This document shows positions 1 to 7,196 of a stretch of 50,212 nucleotides of DNA, piece by piece. The stretch covers positions 1 through 50,212 of the IMG/VR virus record IMGVR_UViG_3300027413_000011, one strand, 5' to 3'. The notes under the pieces are model-generated. The model saw nothing but the letters and a program-made list of their open reading frames with translations. It did no database searches and was not told the DNA's origin. The DNA is from a virus. The first letter of the stretch is position 1, and each line of letters begins with the position of its first letter. A program made the translations under genes and the position numbers.

Positions 1-491
1 TGAGCTAAATCATCTCCATCAATATTACCATTTTCATACTGATTGATATGCCCCATTATCTCATCAGGATCAACAACAACTCCTCTTTTACCTTCACTTA
101 AACCAATCATTTTCATAAGTGGTTCTTCTTCTGCACCTCCACGTTTAGCACCTTCTACTTTACTGATTATTCTTTCTAATCGGTTTTTGATTTGTTTCAT
201 GGCTTCTAGTACTCCACCAGGATAATCCATTTCATTATTGATTTTTTTAGCAAAACTTGCTACTTTTTTATCAAAATTAGGATTGTTACTTTGTTCATCT
301 AAACTTCCATAATTCCCACCTGTTAACCAGTATAAAACAACATCTTTACCATATTTTTTAGTCATATTATTTAATATAGCTACATCCTGCTCATTATCAT
401 TTAAACGATGATAATCTTCTTCTCCTTTATTTTCGGTTAATACAGATTTAATTTCTACTTTGATTGCTTCTTTAAGTTGTGATTTTTTCAT
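1..491 (-). CDS. Partial hypothetical protein with LTE/LSEG motifs, cut by the window edge
   Basis: The reading frame opens with ATG at 489-491 and stays open to base 1, giving 163 codons without a stop, so the C-terminus lies outside the window. The N-terminus is a charged amphipathic helix ending in 'SVLTENKGEE'. Similar helices ending in a short L-x-E tripeptide occur in other proteins of this window (the 423-residue and 505-residue proteins). An internal 'GLSEGKRG' matches the 'LSEGKLLKE' repeats of the tagged proteins at 3.5-5.7 kb. It is the last gene of a group with the kinase and the 91-residue gene to its right. No enzymatic domain is recognised. A virion-internal or head-core role is an inference from the shared motifs only. 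Confidence 0.75.
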   Translation of the reverse strand, partial: MKKSQLKEAIKVEIKSVLTENKGEEDYHRLNDNEQDVAILNNMTKKYGKDVVLYWLTGGNYGSLDEQSNNPNFDKKVASFAKKINNEMDYPGGVLEAMKQIKNRLERIISKVEGAKRGGAEEEPLMKMIGLSEGKRGVVVDPDEIMGHINQYENGNIDGDDLA

Positions 492-504
492 GCTAGAATA
501 TTTG

Positions 505-1044
505 TTATACATATTGTGGAGAAAGTGTCTCTTGTATTACTTTAATACGTTCTTCCGTGCTGCCTTTGATTTCAATCAGGTTTTTAATCCTAGTACCATA
601 TTTGTTTGTAAAGTATTTTATGGTTTCATCAATGGTAGTTCTGTATTTTGCATCTGTTGTTCTAACCCCGTTGTCTTCTATTTCTACTCCTTCAGGCGAA
701 ACGTAAAATATGTAATCGTATTCGTGTAACATGCAATATGCTAAATGTATGAATTTATCTTTTTCTAGATAGTTCATTGAATCAGAACATTGGGCGAATG
801 CCATAACATCTAGAATAGTTCTGTCTGTTATAATATTTTCTTGCATTAACTCAGCTGCTCGTTCAGATAAAAATACTGTTTGTCCCTTTAATGTCGAATC
901 TGTATTTAATGGAATACCCATTGACATTAAGTGTTTGGAGCGTTCTACTCTAAATGTGTAGTCTTTAAATTCAGGTAAGTCTTTTAACGCTTTGACTAGT
1001 GTAGTTTTACCTACACTCATTGTACCACAAAAACCTATTTTCAT
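505..1044 (-). CDS. AAA/NadR-kinase-like P-loop ATPase
   Basis: A 179-residue P-loop protein. Walker A is 'GTMSVGKT' at residues 7-14, followed by the helix 'TLVKALKDL'. 'ITDRTILDVMAFA' (about residue 72) fits the Asp-Arg region of nucleoside or nucleotide kinases. 'DYIFYVSPEGVEIEDNGVR' (about residue 110) resembles the hydrophobic strand and Arg-containing lid of the AAA_28/NadR C-terminal kinase family. In bacterial NadR that domain phosphorylates nicotinamide riboside. The phage substrate cannot be read from sequence and could be another nucleoside or nucleotide. One base separates it from the 91-residue gene upstream, so both probably share the promoter at 1336-1367. Confidence is high for the kinase fold and low for the substrate. 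Confidence 0.8.
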   Translation of the reverse strand: MKIGFCGTMSVGKTTLVKALKDLPEFKDYTFRVERSKHLMSMGIPLNTDSTLKGQTVFLSERAAELMQENIITDRTILDVMAFAQCSDSMNYLEKDKFIHLAYCMLHEYDYIFYVSPEGVEIEDNGVRTTDAKYRTTIDETIKYFTNKYGTRIKNLIEIKGSTEERIKVIQETLSPQYV

Positions 1045-1045
1045 A

Positions 1046-1321
1046 TTAAAATCTTGCTACTGCTTTCATTGATGGGTTCTTGTACCAAGGTAAACCTTCT
1101 TTTTCTTGGTTATATTCATTAAACTCATCTTTAGTTTTTTCAATGCCGTATAGGTAGTATTTTTTAGTAACACTTCTATCACCTTCATTTACTGGTCCTA
1201 TTGCTGGTCCATCTGGATTGTGATGTTTCCAATTTATATTGCCTTGTTCTCTAAATAAATGATGAATAGCATTTTCTACTCTCATCTTCTTATACTCATA
1301 AATTTTTTCTGCTTTTGCCAT
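1046..1321 (-). CDS. Hypothetical 91-residue protein with MORN-like segment
   Basis: A 91-residue basic protein. An N-terminal helix is followed by 'HHNPDGPAIGPVNEG' and 'KKYYLYGIEKTKDEF'. This pattern (x-D-G-P-A ... Y-Y-L-x-G) resembles the short repeats of MORN/YwqK-type proteins, in which such strands are reiterated. Here it occurs only once, so the assignment is weak. It is the first gene after a strong promoter-like sequence (1336-1367). The second promoter box ends 14 bases before the ATG, so the leader would be very short. It is followed by the NadR-like kinase. Function is unknown. Confidence 0.7.
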   Translation of the reverse strand: MAKAEKIYEYKKMRVENAIHHLFREQGNINWKHHNPDGPAIGPVNEGDRSVTKKYYLYGIEKTKDEFNEYNQEKEGLPWYKNPSMKAVARF

Positions 1322-1335
1322 AATATTGTTTTAAT

Positions 1336-1367
1336 GTAATATACGAAAGATTTTTTAAATAGACAAA
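1336..1367 (-). promoter_or_regulatory. Class I promoter (TTTG-N20-TATATTAC)
   Basis: On the minus strand TTTG (1364-1367) is followed after exactly 20 bases, ending in TTCG, by TATATTAC (1336-1343). This matches the Bacteroidetes primary sigma pattern (TTTG about 19-20 bases before TAnnTTTG). The first box lies within the 3' end of the flavoprotein gene. It precedes the 91-residue gene and the kinase. Confidence 0.75.
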
Positions 1368-2707
1368 GCACTTTCGAAAAATTCTGGGTATGGGTCTTCT
1401 GTTTCTTCTAATATACTTTCTGCAACATATATTCCTTGTGCTCCTGATACTGTTATACCTCTTGCACTTAAAGCATCGCCTACAAAGTGTATGTTTGGGT
1501 AATCTTCTAAACTTAAATCATCATAATCTACTAATGGTTCAGGTGATAGATATTTTACTTCAGGCATGTATATTCCCCAATCATCTCCTAATGTTGGAAA
1601 TACTTGAGTCATGTCTTCTATAAAATCTTCTATGTAAAAAGCATATTCACCTAATGCTTTATATAGTGAATCTGTACTATCTACTACATGAGTTTTAACA
1701 TAATCACCTTCTGATGTTTTAGATGGTACTCTGTGTGATGGAGAGTAAAATGTACCTTTTCCATCTACTTGTAGTTTTTTAACTGCCTCTCTAGACCAAT
1801 CAAATGGTTTATCTATATTTTTAATTTCCATTAGTATACCAAAATTAGTCATATCATTACGATATGCTTCGTCTTTTTTAGCATGACCATTGTAACTATA
1901 ATCTCCATATGTGTGTTCTGCTGCTACATAAGCTGCATTATTATTTGTACAAAATGACCTTAATGAAACACCTTTACTATCATATTTTCTATATAATTTG
2001 AAATCGTATGATATGTCTATTAATTTTTGGAAGTGTTTTTGTGGTGCTTCAAATCTAACTCCTATTTGTACTGATTTAGGTTCAGTTGGTAACTTATATT
2101 CTTCAGCTAATTTTTTACCAAAGTCAATTCCTGATTTACCTACACCAAAAATTAAACGGTCATATCTTTCTTCTAACTCATGGTTTTCTTTAGTAAGGTA
2201 CTTTGCTAATACTCTTTGATTTACAAAATCAATTGCATGTACTTTAGTTTCCCAAATAAATTCTACTCCATTATCAACTAAATATTGATACCAGTTTTTA
2301 CCTATTTCATGTAAATAATCTGTACCAACGTGCCATACAGGAAATAATCTTAAACCAAAGTATGGTTTGATAAATTCTGGTTCTTCTTGAGGATCTGAAC
2401 ATTGTACTGCTTCTGGTTTAGGGTGAAAACGTTTAAAATTTTCTATAACCTGATCCATTAATTCCATTGCTTTTTTATCTCCACAATATTTTGATAATTG
2501 ACCTCCTATTGATGTGTGGTATGTTAATTTACCATCTGACCATCCTCCTGCACCTAGCATTCCTGTCATTACTTCTTCAGGTAATCTGTTGTGTGGGTCT
2601 TTACCCATGTCTATGATTGTTATTTTACCTTCATATCCATTGTCTATAAGCTTAGTAGCTGCGTTTATGTTTGCTACTCCTGCTCCTACCATTACTGTTT
2701 TCTCCAT
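1355..2707 (-). CDS. FAD-dependent oxidoreductase (COG2509-like)
   Basis: A 450-residue flavoprotein of normal length for its family. The N-terminal Rossmann motif 'VGAGVANINAA' (residues 7-17) has Asn where the third Gly of GxGxxG usually lies, and an acidic residue follows the second strand ('ITIIDMGKD'). A C-terminal second FAD signature, 'IHFVGDALSARGITVSGAQG', places Gly-Asp against the ribityl chain as in the uncharacterised FAD-dependent dehydrogenases of COG2509. 'RLIFGVGKSGIDFG' lies in the middle. The substrate is unknown. The gene is alone between its own promoter (2728-2759) and the promoter of the 91-residue gene, directly after a terminator, which suggests independent control. 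A flavin oxidoreductase of this type is unusual in a phage and may be host-derived. Confidence 0.85.
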   Translation of the reverse strand: MEKTVMVGAGVANINAATKLIDNGYEGKITIIDMGKDPHNRLPEEVMTGMLGAGGWSDGKLTYHTSIGGQLSKYCGDKKAMELMDQVIENFKRFHPKPEAVQCSDPQEEPEFIKPYFGLRLFPVWHVGTDYLHEIGKNWYQYLVDNGVEFIWETKVHAIDFVNQRVLAKYLTKENHELEERYDRLIFGVGKSGIDFGKKLAEEYKLPTEPKSVQIGVRFEAPQKHFQKLIDISYDFKLYRKYDSKGVSLRSFCTNNNAAYVAAEHTYGDYSYNGHAKKDEAYRNDMTNFGILMEIKNIDKPFDWSREAVKKLQVDGKGTFYSPSHRVPSKTSEGDYVKTHVVDSTDSLYKALGEYAFYIEDFIEDMTQVFPTLGDDWGIYMPEVKYLSPEPLVDYDDLSLEDYPNIHFVGDALSARGITVSGAQGIYVAESILEETEDPYPEFFESALSI

Positions 2708-2727
2708 TTATATTTGAGTTTTTTGGG

Positions 2728-2759
2728 TTAATATACGAAAAAAGAGTGGCATCTCCAAG
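2728..2759 (-). promoter_or_regulatory. Class I promoter (CTTG-N20-TATATTAA)
   Basis: On the minus strand CTTGG begins at 2759 and TATATTAA occupies 2735-2728, exactly 20 bases apart and preceded by TTCG. The upstream box lies inside the terminator hairpin at 2746-2770, and the terminator U-tract forms part of the spacer. The start codon of the flavoprotein follows 20 bases after the second box. Confidence 0.75.
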
Positions 2760-2770
2760 GGAGACGCCAC
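2738..2770 (-). terminator. Rho-independent terminator after the 230-residue gene
   Basis: The minus strand has a stem GTGGC-x-TCTCC pairing with GGAGA-x-GCCAC (2746-2770; one internal mismatch, 3-base loop), then a run of six T at 2738-2743. It lies 66 bases past the stop codon of the coiled-coil gene and separates it from the flavoprotein unit. It overlaps the next promoter. Confidence 0.85.
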
Positions 2771-2835
2771 AACTGTCTAATTATTTTTTTAAAGCGACTG
2801 GTTATGAATCAGTCTGTATGTTTTTTAGATTTATC

Positions 2836-3528
2836 TTAGTCATGGGATATAATAAACTCACCAACTTTTGCATCTGCTATTACTTTTTTTATTTGAGCTA
2901 AATCTGCATCTTTAAAATCCATCCCAAATTCTTTTCTAGGGGTGAATTTAATACCTGCCTTTTTTAAAGCTTGTCTTACTATTTTAGTATCTTCTTTGGC
3001 TTTATCGCTTGTTCCTTTTCTTATGATAGCACCACTATATTTTTCTTCTTTTAATATTTTATTTTCCTGTACCGAAATTCCTGCTAGCTTTTGCCATCTG
3101 TTTACTTCTTCGTTTGTTTCTTCTTTAACGTCATCTTCTTCATAAGTTGAATCATATCCACCTTCGCTTACTGAATCATCTTCTTCATATGTAGATGCAC
3201 TGTAAGTTTCATCCATTTTTTCTTCTTCATCTACTACTTCGACTGGTTTTTTACCATTTTTCTTTTCGTAGACTTTTTTAAGCTTTTCCTGCATTTTTCT
3301 GATTTCTTTTATCTCTTTTTGCATTTCTTTAACTGCTGATTTTGAGATAAGTTCAGATAGATTTTCATCTTCGCTGACCATTTCTAATCTAGTTTCTTTA
3401 GCTTTAGCCATTTCTTCTAGCTTGCTGATTTTGGCTTCCATTGCTACGATAGCTGATTGAGTATCTATTTCAGCTAGTTCAGCCATGTAGTTTGGCTTTC
3501 CTTTTTTACCTTCGTTTAAGTTTTGCAT
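2836..3528 (-). CDS. Acidic coiled-coil protein, probable head-core or virion-internal protein
   Basis: A 230-residue, highly charged protein. The N-terminus 'MQNLNEGKKGKPNYMAELAE' carries an L-N-E-G tripeptide like the tags of its neighbours. Residues about 20-95 are heptad-like, Lys/Glu-rich and predicted to form a long coiled coil. About 97-145 is acidic with the repeated phrase 'STYEEDD'. A more ordered C-terminal part ('AGIKFTPRKEF', 'GEFIISHD') follows. No enzyme motif is seen. It ends the run of tagged genes and is closed by a good terminator. A scaffold, core or packaged role is inferred from composition and neighbours; no family is recognised. Confidence 0.75.
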   Translation of the reverse strand: MQNLNEGKKGKPNYMAELAEIDTQSAIVAMEAKISKLEEMAKAKETRLEMVSEDENLSELISKSAVKEMQKEIKEIRKMQEKLKKVYEKKNGKKPVEVVDEEEKMDETYSASTYEEDDSVSEGGYDSTYEEDDVKEETNEEVNRWQKLAGISVQENKILKEEKYSGAIIRKGTSDKAKEDTKIVRQALKKAGIKFTPRKEFGMDFKDADLAQIKKVIADAKVGEFIISHD

Positions 3529-3542
3529 TTTTCTATTTTTAT

Positions 3543-4292
3543 TTAATATTTTTGTAATAAACCATCTAAGTAAGCATAAACTTCTCCCATATTTAAAAAT
3601 GGATCAGAATTATGTCTATCTAGTACATTACTCATTACTTCTTTTTCTTTATTTATATCCTCTAAATATGAAGCTATCTCATCTATAGCAATCTTCATTT
3701 GATCTATATCTACTCCTTCTTTAATATTATTTTTAGCTTCGTAAGCTGTTTTAACACTTTCTAGAGTTGGTAGAGCTTCACCTTGTTTTCTAGTGGAGTA
3801 TCCAGGTGCATTTTCTTTTAATAGCTTACCTTCTGTTATTTTAAATGTACCTTTAATGTCATTCCCATCTTTTTTAAAATTAACATTATATGCATCAACT
3901 TTTACTGTGGTAGGAAGTGATTGAAGAGCAACTTTAAATTCTTCTTCATCAATAAGGGATTCATCATTTTCAAACTTTACAGTTTCTGTTTCACCAACTT
4001 CTTTGTTAAAATCATCACCACCTTCAAGATATATTTTAAATGCTTTCTTAAGGTAGTTTATACCTTTGTCTTCTTTTAATAGCTTACCTTCAGCTAATTT
4101 ATCCATTAAAGCCTTAACAGATTGGAGATACTTGTCATCACCCCCAAAATCAGAATCAATTACATCTTCAAAAGCCTCTCCTCTTTTAGCAGCATCTTTT
4201 ACTTTCTTTTTTTGTTCATCAGAAAGTTTTACAAATGTTTCTTTTAATAGCCTACCTTCAGCTAAATATTTTCTTAAATTAAAATTATTCAT
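3543..4292 (-). CDS. Tagged protein with three EG(R/K)LLKE motifs, possible packaged polyprotein
   Basis: A 249-residue protein starting 'MNNFNLRKYLAEGRLLKE'. The motif recurs as 'LAEGKLLKED' at residues 66-75 and 'ITEGKLLKEN' at 152-161, dividing the protein into about three modules of 60-90 residues. In T4-like phages the prohead protease gp21 cuts after (L/I)-x-E and removes an N-terminal capsid-targeting peptide. The L-A-E and I-T-E here fit that rule. Module contents are mixed charged helices with no recognised domain. It is one base from the 118-residue tagged gene and 14 bases from the coiled-coil gene. Packaging and processing are hypotheses. Confidence 0.8.
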   Translation of the reverse strand: MNNFNLRKYLAEGRLLKETFVKLSDEQKKKVKDAAKRGEAFEDVIDSDFGGDDKYLQSVKALMDKLAEGKLLKEDKGINYLKKAFKIYLEGGDDFNKEVGETETVKFENDESLIDEEEFKVALQSLPTTVKVDAYNVNFKKDGNDIKGTFKITEGKLLKENAPGYSTRKQGEALPTLESVKTAYEAKNNIKEGVDIDQMKIAIDEIASYLEDINKEKEVMSNVLDRHNSDPFLNMGEVYAYLDGLLQKY

Positions 4293-4293
4293 T

Positions 4294-4650
4294 TTAGTTT
4301 CTTCTTTTATATGGTGTTAAACTTTTTATGTATTCAGTTGGGTCAGATATTGATTCTAAGTCTGATTCTTTAAAAGCGTAGGATGATTTCATTTTACCTC
4401 TATAATTTAATTTTTCAACGTGGTAAAGATATTCACCGTCTTTTGTTTCTAAATTTTCAGGTTTATTAATAAAAACATCCTCAATTTGACCCACATATTT
4501 ACCTGAGATGGTTCCTCTAGGTCTATCTAAGAAATAGTAAGTTGCTCCTTCAATAGGTTGAACAAAATCATCTATTTTAAATTTAGGGGATTGGTTCTCC
4601 TCGTGTAATTTACCTTCTGTTAGATATTTTCTTAAATCGAAATTATTCAT
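4294..4650 (-). CDS. Tagged 118-residue protein with possible SH3-like barrel
   Basis: It begins 'MNNFDLRKYLTEGKLHEE', the same tag as the genes on either side, with a possible processing site after L-T-E (residues 10-12). The remaining about 100 residues look like a single small beta domain: 'FKIDDFVQPIEGATYYF', then 'GTISGKYVGQIEDVF', 'YLYHVEKLNYRGKMKSSY' and a closing acidic helix. The spacing resembles a KOW/SH3-like barrel, but this is a visual judgement. It is separated from its neighbours by one and seven bases. If the tag is a capsid-targeting sequence, this would be a single-domain cargo. Confidence 0.78.
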   Translation of the reverse strand: MNNFDLRKYLTEGKLHEENQSPKFKIDDFVQPIEGATYYFLDRPRGTISGKYVGQIEDVFINKPENLETKDGEYLYHVEKLNYRGKMKSSYAFKESDLESISDPTEYIKSLTPYKRRN

Positions 4651-4657
4651 TTTGTTT

Positions 4658-5668
4658 TTATATTATATCTTGTATTGTGGCAAAGTCTTTTGCTGTTAAA
4701 ACATCAAATTCATAATCTTCAAAATCACCACCATCATAACGTATAGTTGATACTGCTCCAGCAATATCATTTCTTAATTCTTTTGAATTAGCCTTCAAAG
4801 CTTTAACTGCCTTAACATAATCTTCAAATACACCCATAGCTTCATCGGATACTTTTTCAAAATCAGCATCAACACCACCAGCATCAATTATACCATCATT
4901 TCCTACTTCAACTTCTCCTGCTGCCCATTCTGACCAGTAGTCTCTTATATTATTATCTAAAATATCCTGAACATCTAAAAACTCATCCTCAAATTCTTCT
5001 ACATCTTGCCCTTGTAACATTGCAAGAGCTTCAATTGCTTCTTCTCTAGTTAAAGCACCTTTATCAATATGAATTTGTAAAGCTTTGATTTGTAAATCTA
5101 GTGGATCAGCTCCATCATAGAATCTATCAAGGTATTTATCATATATGTCTATAAAATCTTCAACTGGCATTTTAGGAACACTAGTGATGTTATCCTTTAT
5201 ATAATCTATTTCTTCATCTGAAGCATTAGACATAAGGGTATTATTTGGATCTACCATTACAGTAGTATCTACCATTATTTCTTCTTTTAATAGCTTACCT
5301 TCAGATAAACCTACTACTTTCATAGCTTCTTTTTCTTGTTCAGGTGTTATTAACTCTTGTTTAACATGAATTTTAAGACCATCTACTACATGGTCAAGAG
5401 CACCTCCACCAGATGTATCGATTTGTGCTTGTTTTACCCATTTATCGTCTAAATCCATATAATCTTGGATAGACACCCTTTTAGGAGCAGTTAAAATATT
5501 ATTTTTAACCCATTCTGCATCATCTTTATTAAACCCAAAATCGTCAGGTGATGTAAGTACATCTTTAATATAGTCATTACCCCCAAACATAATAATAGGG
5601 TCAACCATTATTTGTTTTTTTAATAGCCTACCTTCAGCTAAATATTTTCTTAAATCAAAATTGTCCAT
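4658..5668 (-). CDS. Tagged protein with tandem internal duplication
   Basis: A 336-residue acidic protein starting 'MDNFDLRKYLAEGRLLKKQ'. At residues 121-130 a second copy 'LSEGKLLKEE' appears, followed as in the first copy by 'IMVD'. The segments after each tag align: 'KNNILTAPKRVSIQDYMDLD' against 'KDNITSVPKMPVEDFIDIYD', then 'GLKIHVKQELITPEQEKEAM' against 'ALQIHIDKGALTREEAIEAL'. About 110 residues are therefore duplicated in tandem. A third, different acidic C-terminal part covers about 225-336. Candidate cleavage sites are L-A-E (10-12) and L-S-E (121-123). The start overlaps the cupin gene by 19 bases, and a promoter lies inside that gene. Confidence 0.8.
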   Translation of the reverse strand: MDNFDLRKYLAEGRLLKKQIMVDPIIMFGGNDYIKDVLTSPDDFGFNKDDAEWVKNNILTAPKRVSIQDYMDLDDKWVKQAQIDTSGGGALDHVVDGLKIHVKQELITPEQEKEAMKVVGLSEGKLLKEEIMVDTTVMVDPNNTLMSNASDEEIDYIKDNITSVPKMPVEDFIDIYDKYLDRFYDGADPLDLQIKALQIHIDKGALTREEAIEALAMLQGQDVEEFEDEFLDVQDILDNNIRDYWSEWAAGEVEVGNDGIIDAGGVDADFEKVSDEAMGVFEDYVKAVKALKANSKELRNDIAGAVSTIRYDGGDFEDYEFDVLTAKDFATIQDII

Positions 5669-5922
5669 TTTTCTATTTTTAGTTTTAAATCCGTAGAGCC
5701 TTTTATAATCCTGTGGATTTCACCCTTGGGTATAAATATACGAACTCCCTCTGTTAATACCAAAGGTAGTTCATTGTCTCGCTGGAATTGCCATCCATTG
5801 CCTTCTAATACTGTTACTGTTCTGTCTTCTTGGTCTGTGTGCCATATTAAAGACATTGCATCTACGTCTTTGGAAAATGTTCTTGTATTGTTTGTATCAA
5901 TATAAGGATTATCTTTTACCAA
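5650..5922 (-). CDS. Small cupin-fold protein
   Basis: A 90-residue single-domain cupin. 'GVRIFIPKGEIHRI' matches cupin motif 2 (G-x5-P-x-G-x2-H) exactly. 'IWHTDQEDRTVTVLEGNGW' supplies the first motif with its His and Asp/Glu ligand candidates. The reaction cannot be predicted. There is no ATG at the 5' end: the frame opens with TTG at 5920-5922, overlapping the stop of the upstream gene (TTGGTAA). The first ATG is at 5854-5856 and would remove 22 residues that look part of the fold, so the TTG start is preferred. A class I promoter for the next gene is embedded in the motif 2 codons. Confidence 0.75.
   Translation of the reverse strand: MVKDNPYIDTNNTRTFSKDVDAMSLIWHTDQEDRTVTVLEGNGWQFQRDNELPLVLTEGVRIFIPKGEIHRIIKGSTDLKLKIEKWTILI
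5733..5764 (-). promoter_or_regulatory. Intragenic class I promoter (TTTG-N20-TATATTTA)
   Basis: TTTGG starts at 5764 and TATATTTA lies at 5740-5733 on the minus strand, with a 20-base spacer ending in GTTCG. It lies within the cupin coding region, 64 bases before the ATG of the 336-residue tagged gene. The bases also encode the conserved cupin strand, so chance cannot be excluded. The exact spacing and matching upstream box argue for function. The sequence also contains ATATTTATA, the second motif class. Confidence 0.55.
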
Positions 5923-7184
5923 AATGTGTTCATTTTAGAACCTAAACCTAATTGGTCAGCGTATCTGGGTAGATTACATGACCAGTATCCAGCCATTGTT
6001 CTGTCTTTTTTGTTCTTGCAGTTGTGACGTGCTGCGAATGAGTTTCTAGCTTCTTTGTTTTTAATTTTAGCTCTTAAACCACCTGAACCAAATGATACTT
6101 TTTTGATTTTTTTAGTCTTTGGGTCTCTGACATATACGTAATATGCTTTTGAGCCGCCTCGTTTTGGTTTGTTTAGTGGTGGGTCTTTTTTTTCTTTTTT
6201 CTTTTTCTTTTTGGCTTCTAGAATAGTGTTTATTCTTTCTTCTAGTGATTCTCCTAAATTTGTTGATTGTGTTCCACCTTGGGGTTTGATTAAATCATCA
6301 GCAAAAGCCATAAGAGATTCTGGTGTTCCAAATACAGGTGTACCTTTAAGTTCTCCACTTTCAATATCGATTACTCGGTATTTAGCTCTTCCTGGTTTAT
6401 CTTGGTAAGTTGGTGTAACTTTTTCTAACTCAAATCTATATTCATCACGGTATCTAGATGGAAGTGTTTTAGGCCATTTTTCCTTTTCTATTAAAGCATC
6501 TATTTCTTCTTTATTTTTGAAATAAAATTCTCTTGGTTTAGAGGGTAAATTAATCATATCAGAACCCCTTTTTTTATAACTTATAATTTGCTTTATCATT
6601 TTTTGCTCAGTGGGGCTAAATTCTTCATTTAATGATTCAGGTGCTACATTAGTTGGTCTAACAATATACCCCATACGATAATATGATTTTTCACCTGGGG
6701 TTAATGTTTGTCTAAGTCTTTTTGCTTTTTGCTTTGCTTCTTCTTTATCAACAAAACTATGTAAGGGTTCATCTTTACCCTGTCCAATACTACCACCTTT
6801 TTTAAAAACCCCAAAGTATTTTTTTTCTTCATTTACCATAGGTAAATCTAAGGGCACTTCTACGCCTTCGTATAATCCAAAATGACCTAAATGTGTTTCA
6901 AGTAACCCCTTATCATCATCACTCACTTCGATGATGCCTCTTATCCAAAGCGCCCTTGCTTCTCTTATAAGCTCTAAATGTTTTTCGGATCCTATTCTGT
7001 ATACAGATTCAAATAGTGAAATCTTTTTATCGATGTGGTGCTGTAAACCTTCTGATATAAGTGATTTGAATTTACCTTCAGTTAATATTGGCGCTTTGTC
7101 GCCACAAGTGTTACAACCACAATTACAGTCCTTTTTTTTAGGTTGTGATAGTATTTCTTTTATTAGGGATCTTAATCGTGTCAT
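5916..7184 (-). CDS. Multi-module virion-type protein with C-terminal DUF5872-like domain
   Basis: A 423-residue mosaic. The ATG at 7182-7184 is chosen over an upstream TTG because the upstream codons are the ATATTTATA motif itself. An N-terminal helix 'MTRLRSLIKEILSQPKKK' is followed by Cys-rich 'CNCGCNTCG', then 'ILTEGKFKSLISEG', an all-helical module (about 50-110), 'VNEEKKYFGVFKKGG' leading a small alpha/beta module, 'SLNEEFSP', another module, and 'ILEAKKKKKKEKK'. The last 80 residues ('YVYVRDPKTKKIKKVSFG', 'HNCKNKKD', 'GYWSCNLPRY') look like the DUF5872 domain of T4-like marine phages, with two conserved Cys. The L-T-E, I-S-E, L-N-E and I-L-E tripeptides fall at module boundaries, consistent with prohead-protease sites. 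Confidence 0.8.
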   Translation of the reverse strand: MTRLRSLIKEILSQPKKKDCNCGCNTCGDKAPILTEGKFKSLISEGLQHHIDKKISLFESVYRIGSEKHLELIREARALWIRGIIEVSDDDKGLLETHLGHFGLYEGVEVPLDLPMVNEEKKYFGVFKKGGSIGQGKDEPLHSFVDKEEAKQKAKRLRQTLTPGEKSYYRMGYIVRPTNVAPESLNEEFSPTEQKMIKQIISYKKRGSDMINLPSKPREFYFKNKEEIDALIEKEKWPKTLPSRYRDEYRFELEKVTPTYQDKPGRAKYRVIDIESGELKGTPVFGTPESLMAFADDLIKPQGGTQSTNLGESLEERINTILEAKKKKKKEKKDPPLNKPKRGGSKAYYVYVRDPKTKKIKKVSFGSGGLRAKIKNKEARNSFAARHNCKNKKDRTMAGYWSCNLPRYADQLGLGSKMNTFW

Positions 7185-7187
7185 GTG

Positions 7188-7196
7188 TATAAATAT
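7188..7196 (-). promoter_or_regulatory. Class II motif ATATTTATA, candidate late promoter
   Basis: The minus strand reads ATATTTATA followed by CAC and the ATG at 7184, only three bases of spacing. It is the same motif as before the tail-fibre and kinase-nucleotidyltransferase genes. If it is a promoter, the transcript would be essentially leaderless. Confidence 0.5.

Noticed and set aside
2791-2832. Second hairpin GACTG/CAGTC near 2795-2813 as a terminator
   Set aside because: Its T-run follows on the plus strand, where no gene exists. On the minus strand an A-run follows instead.
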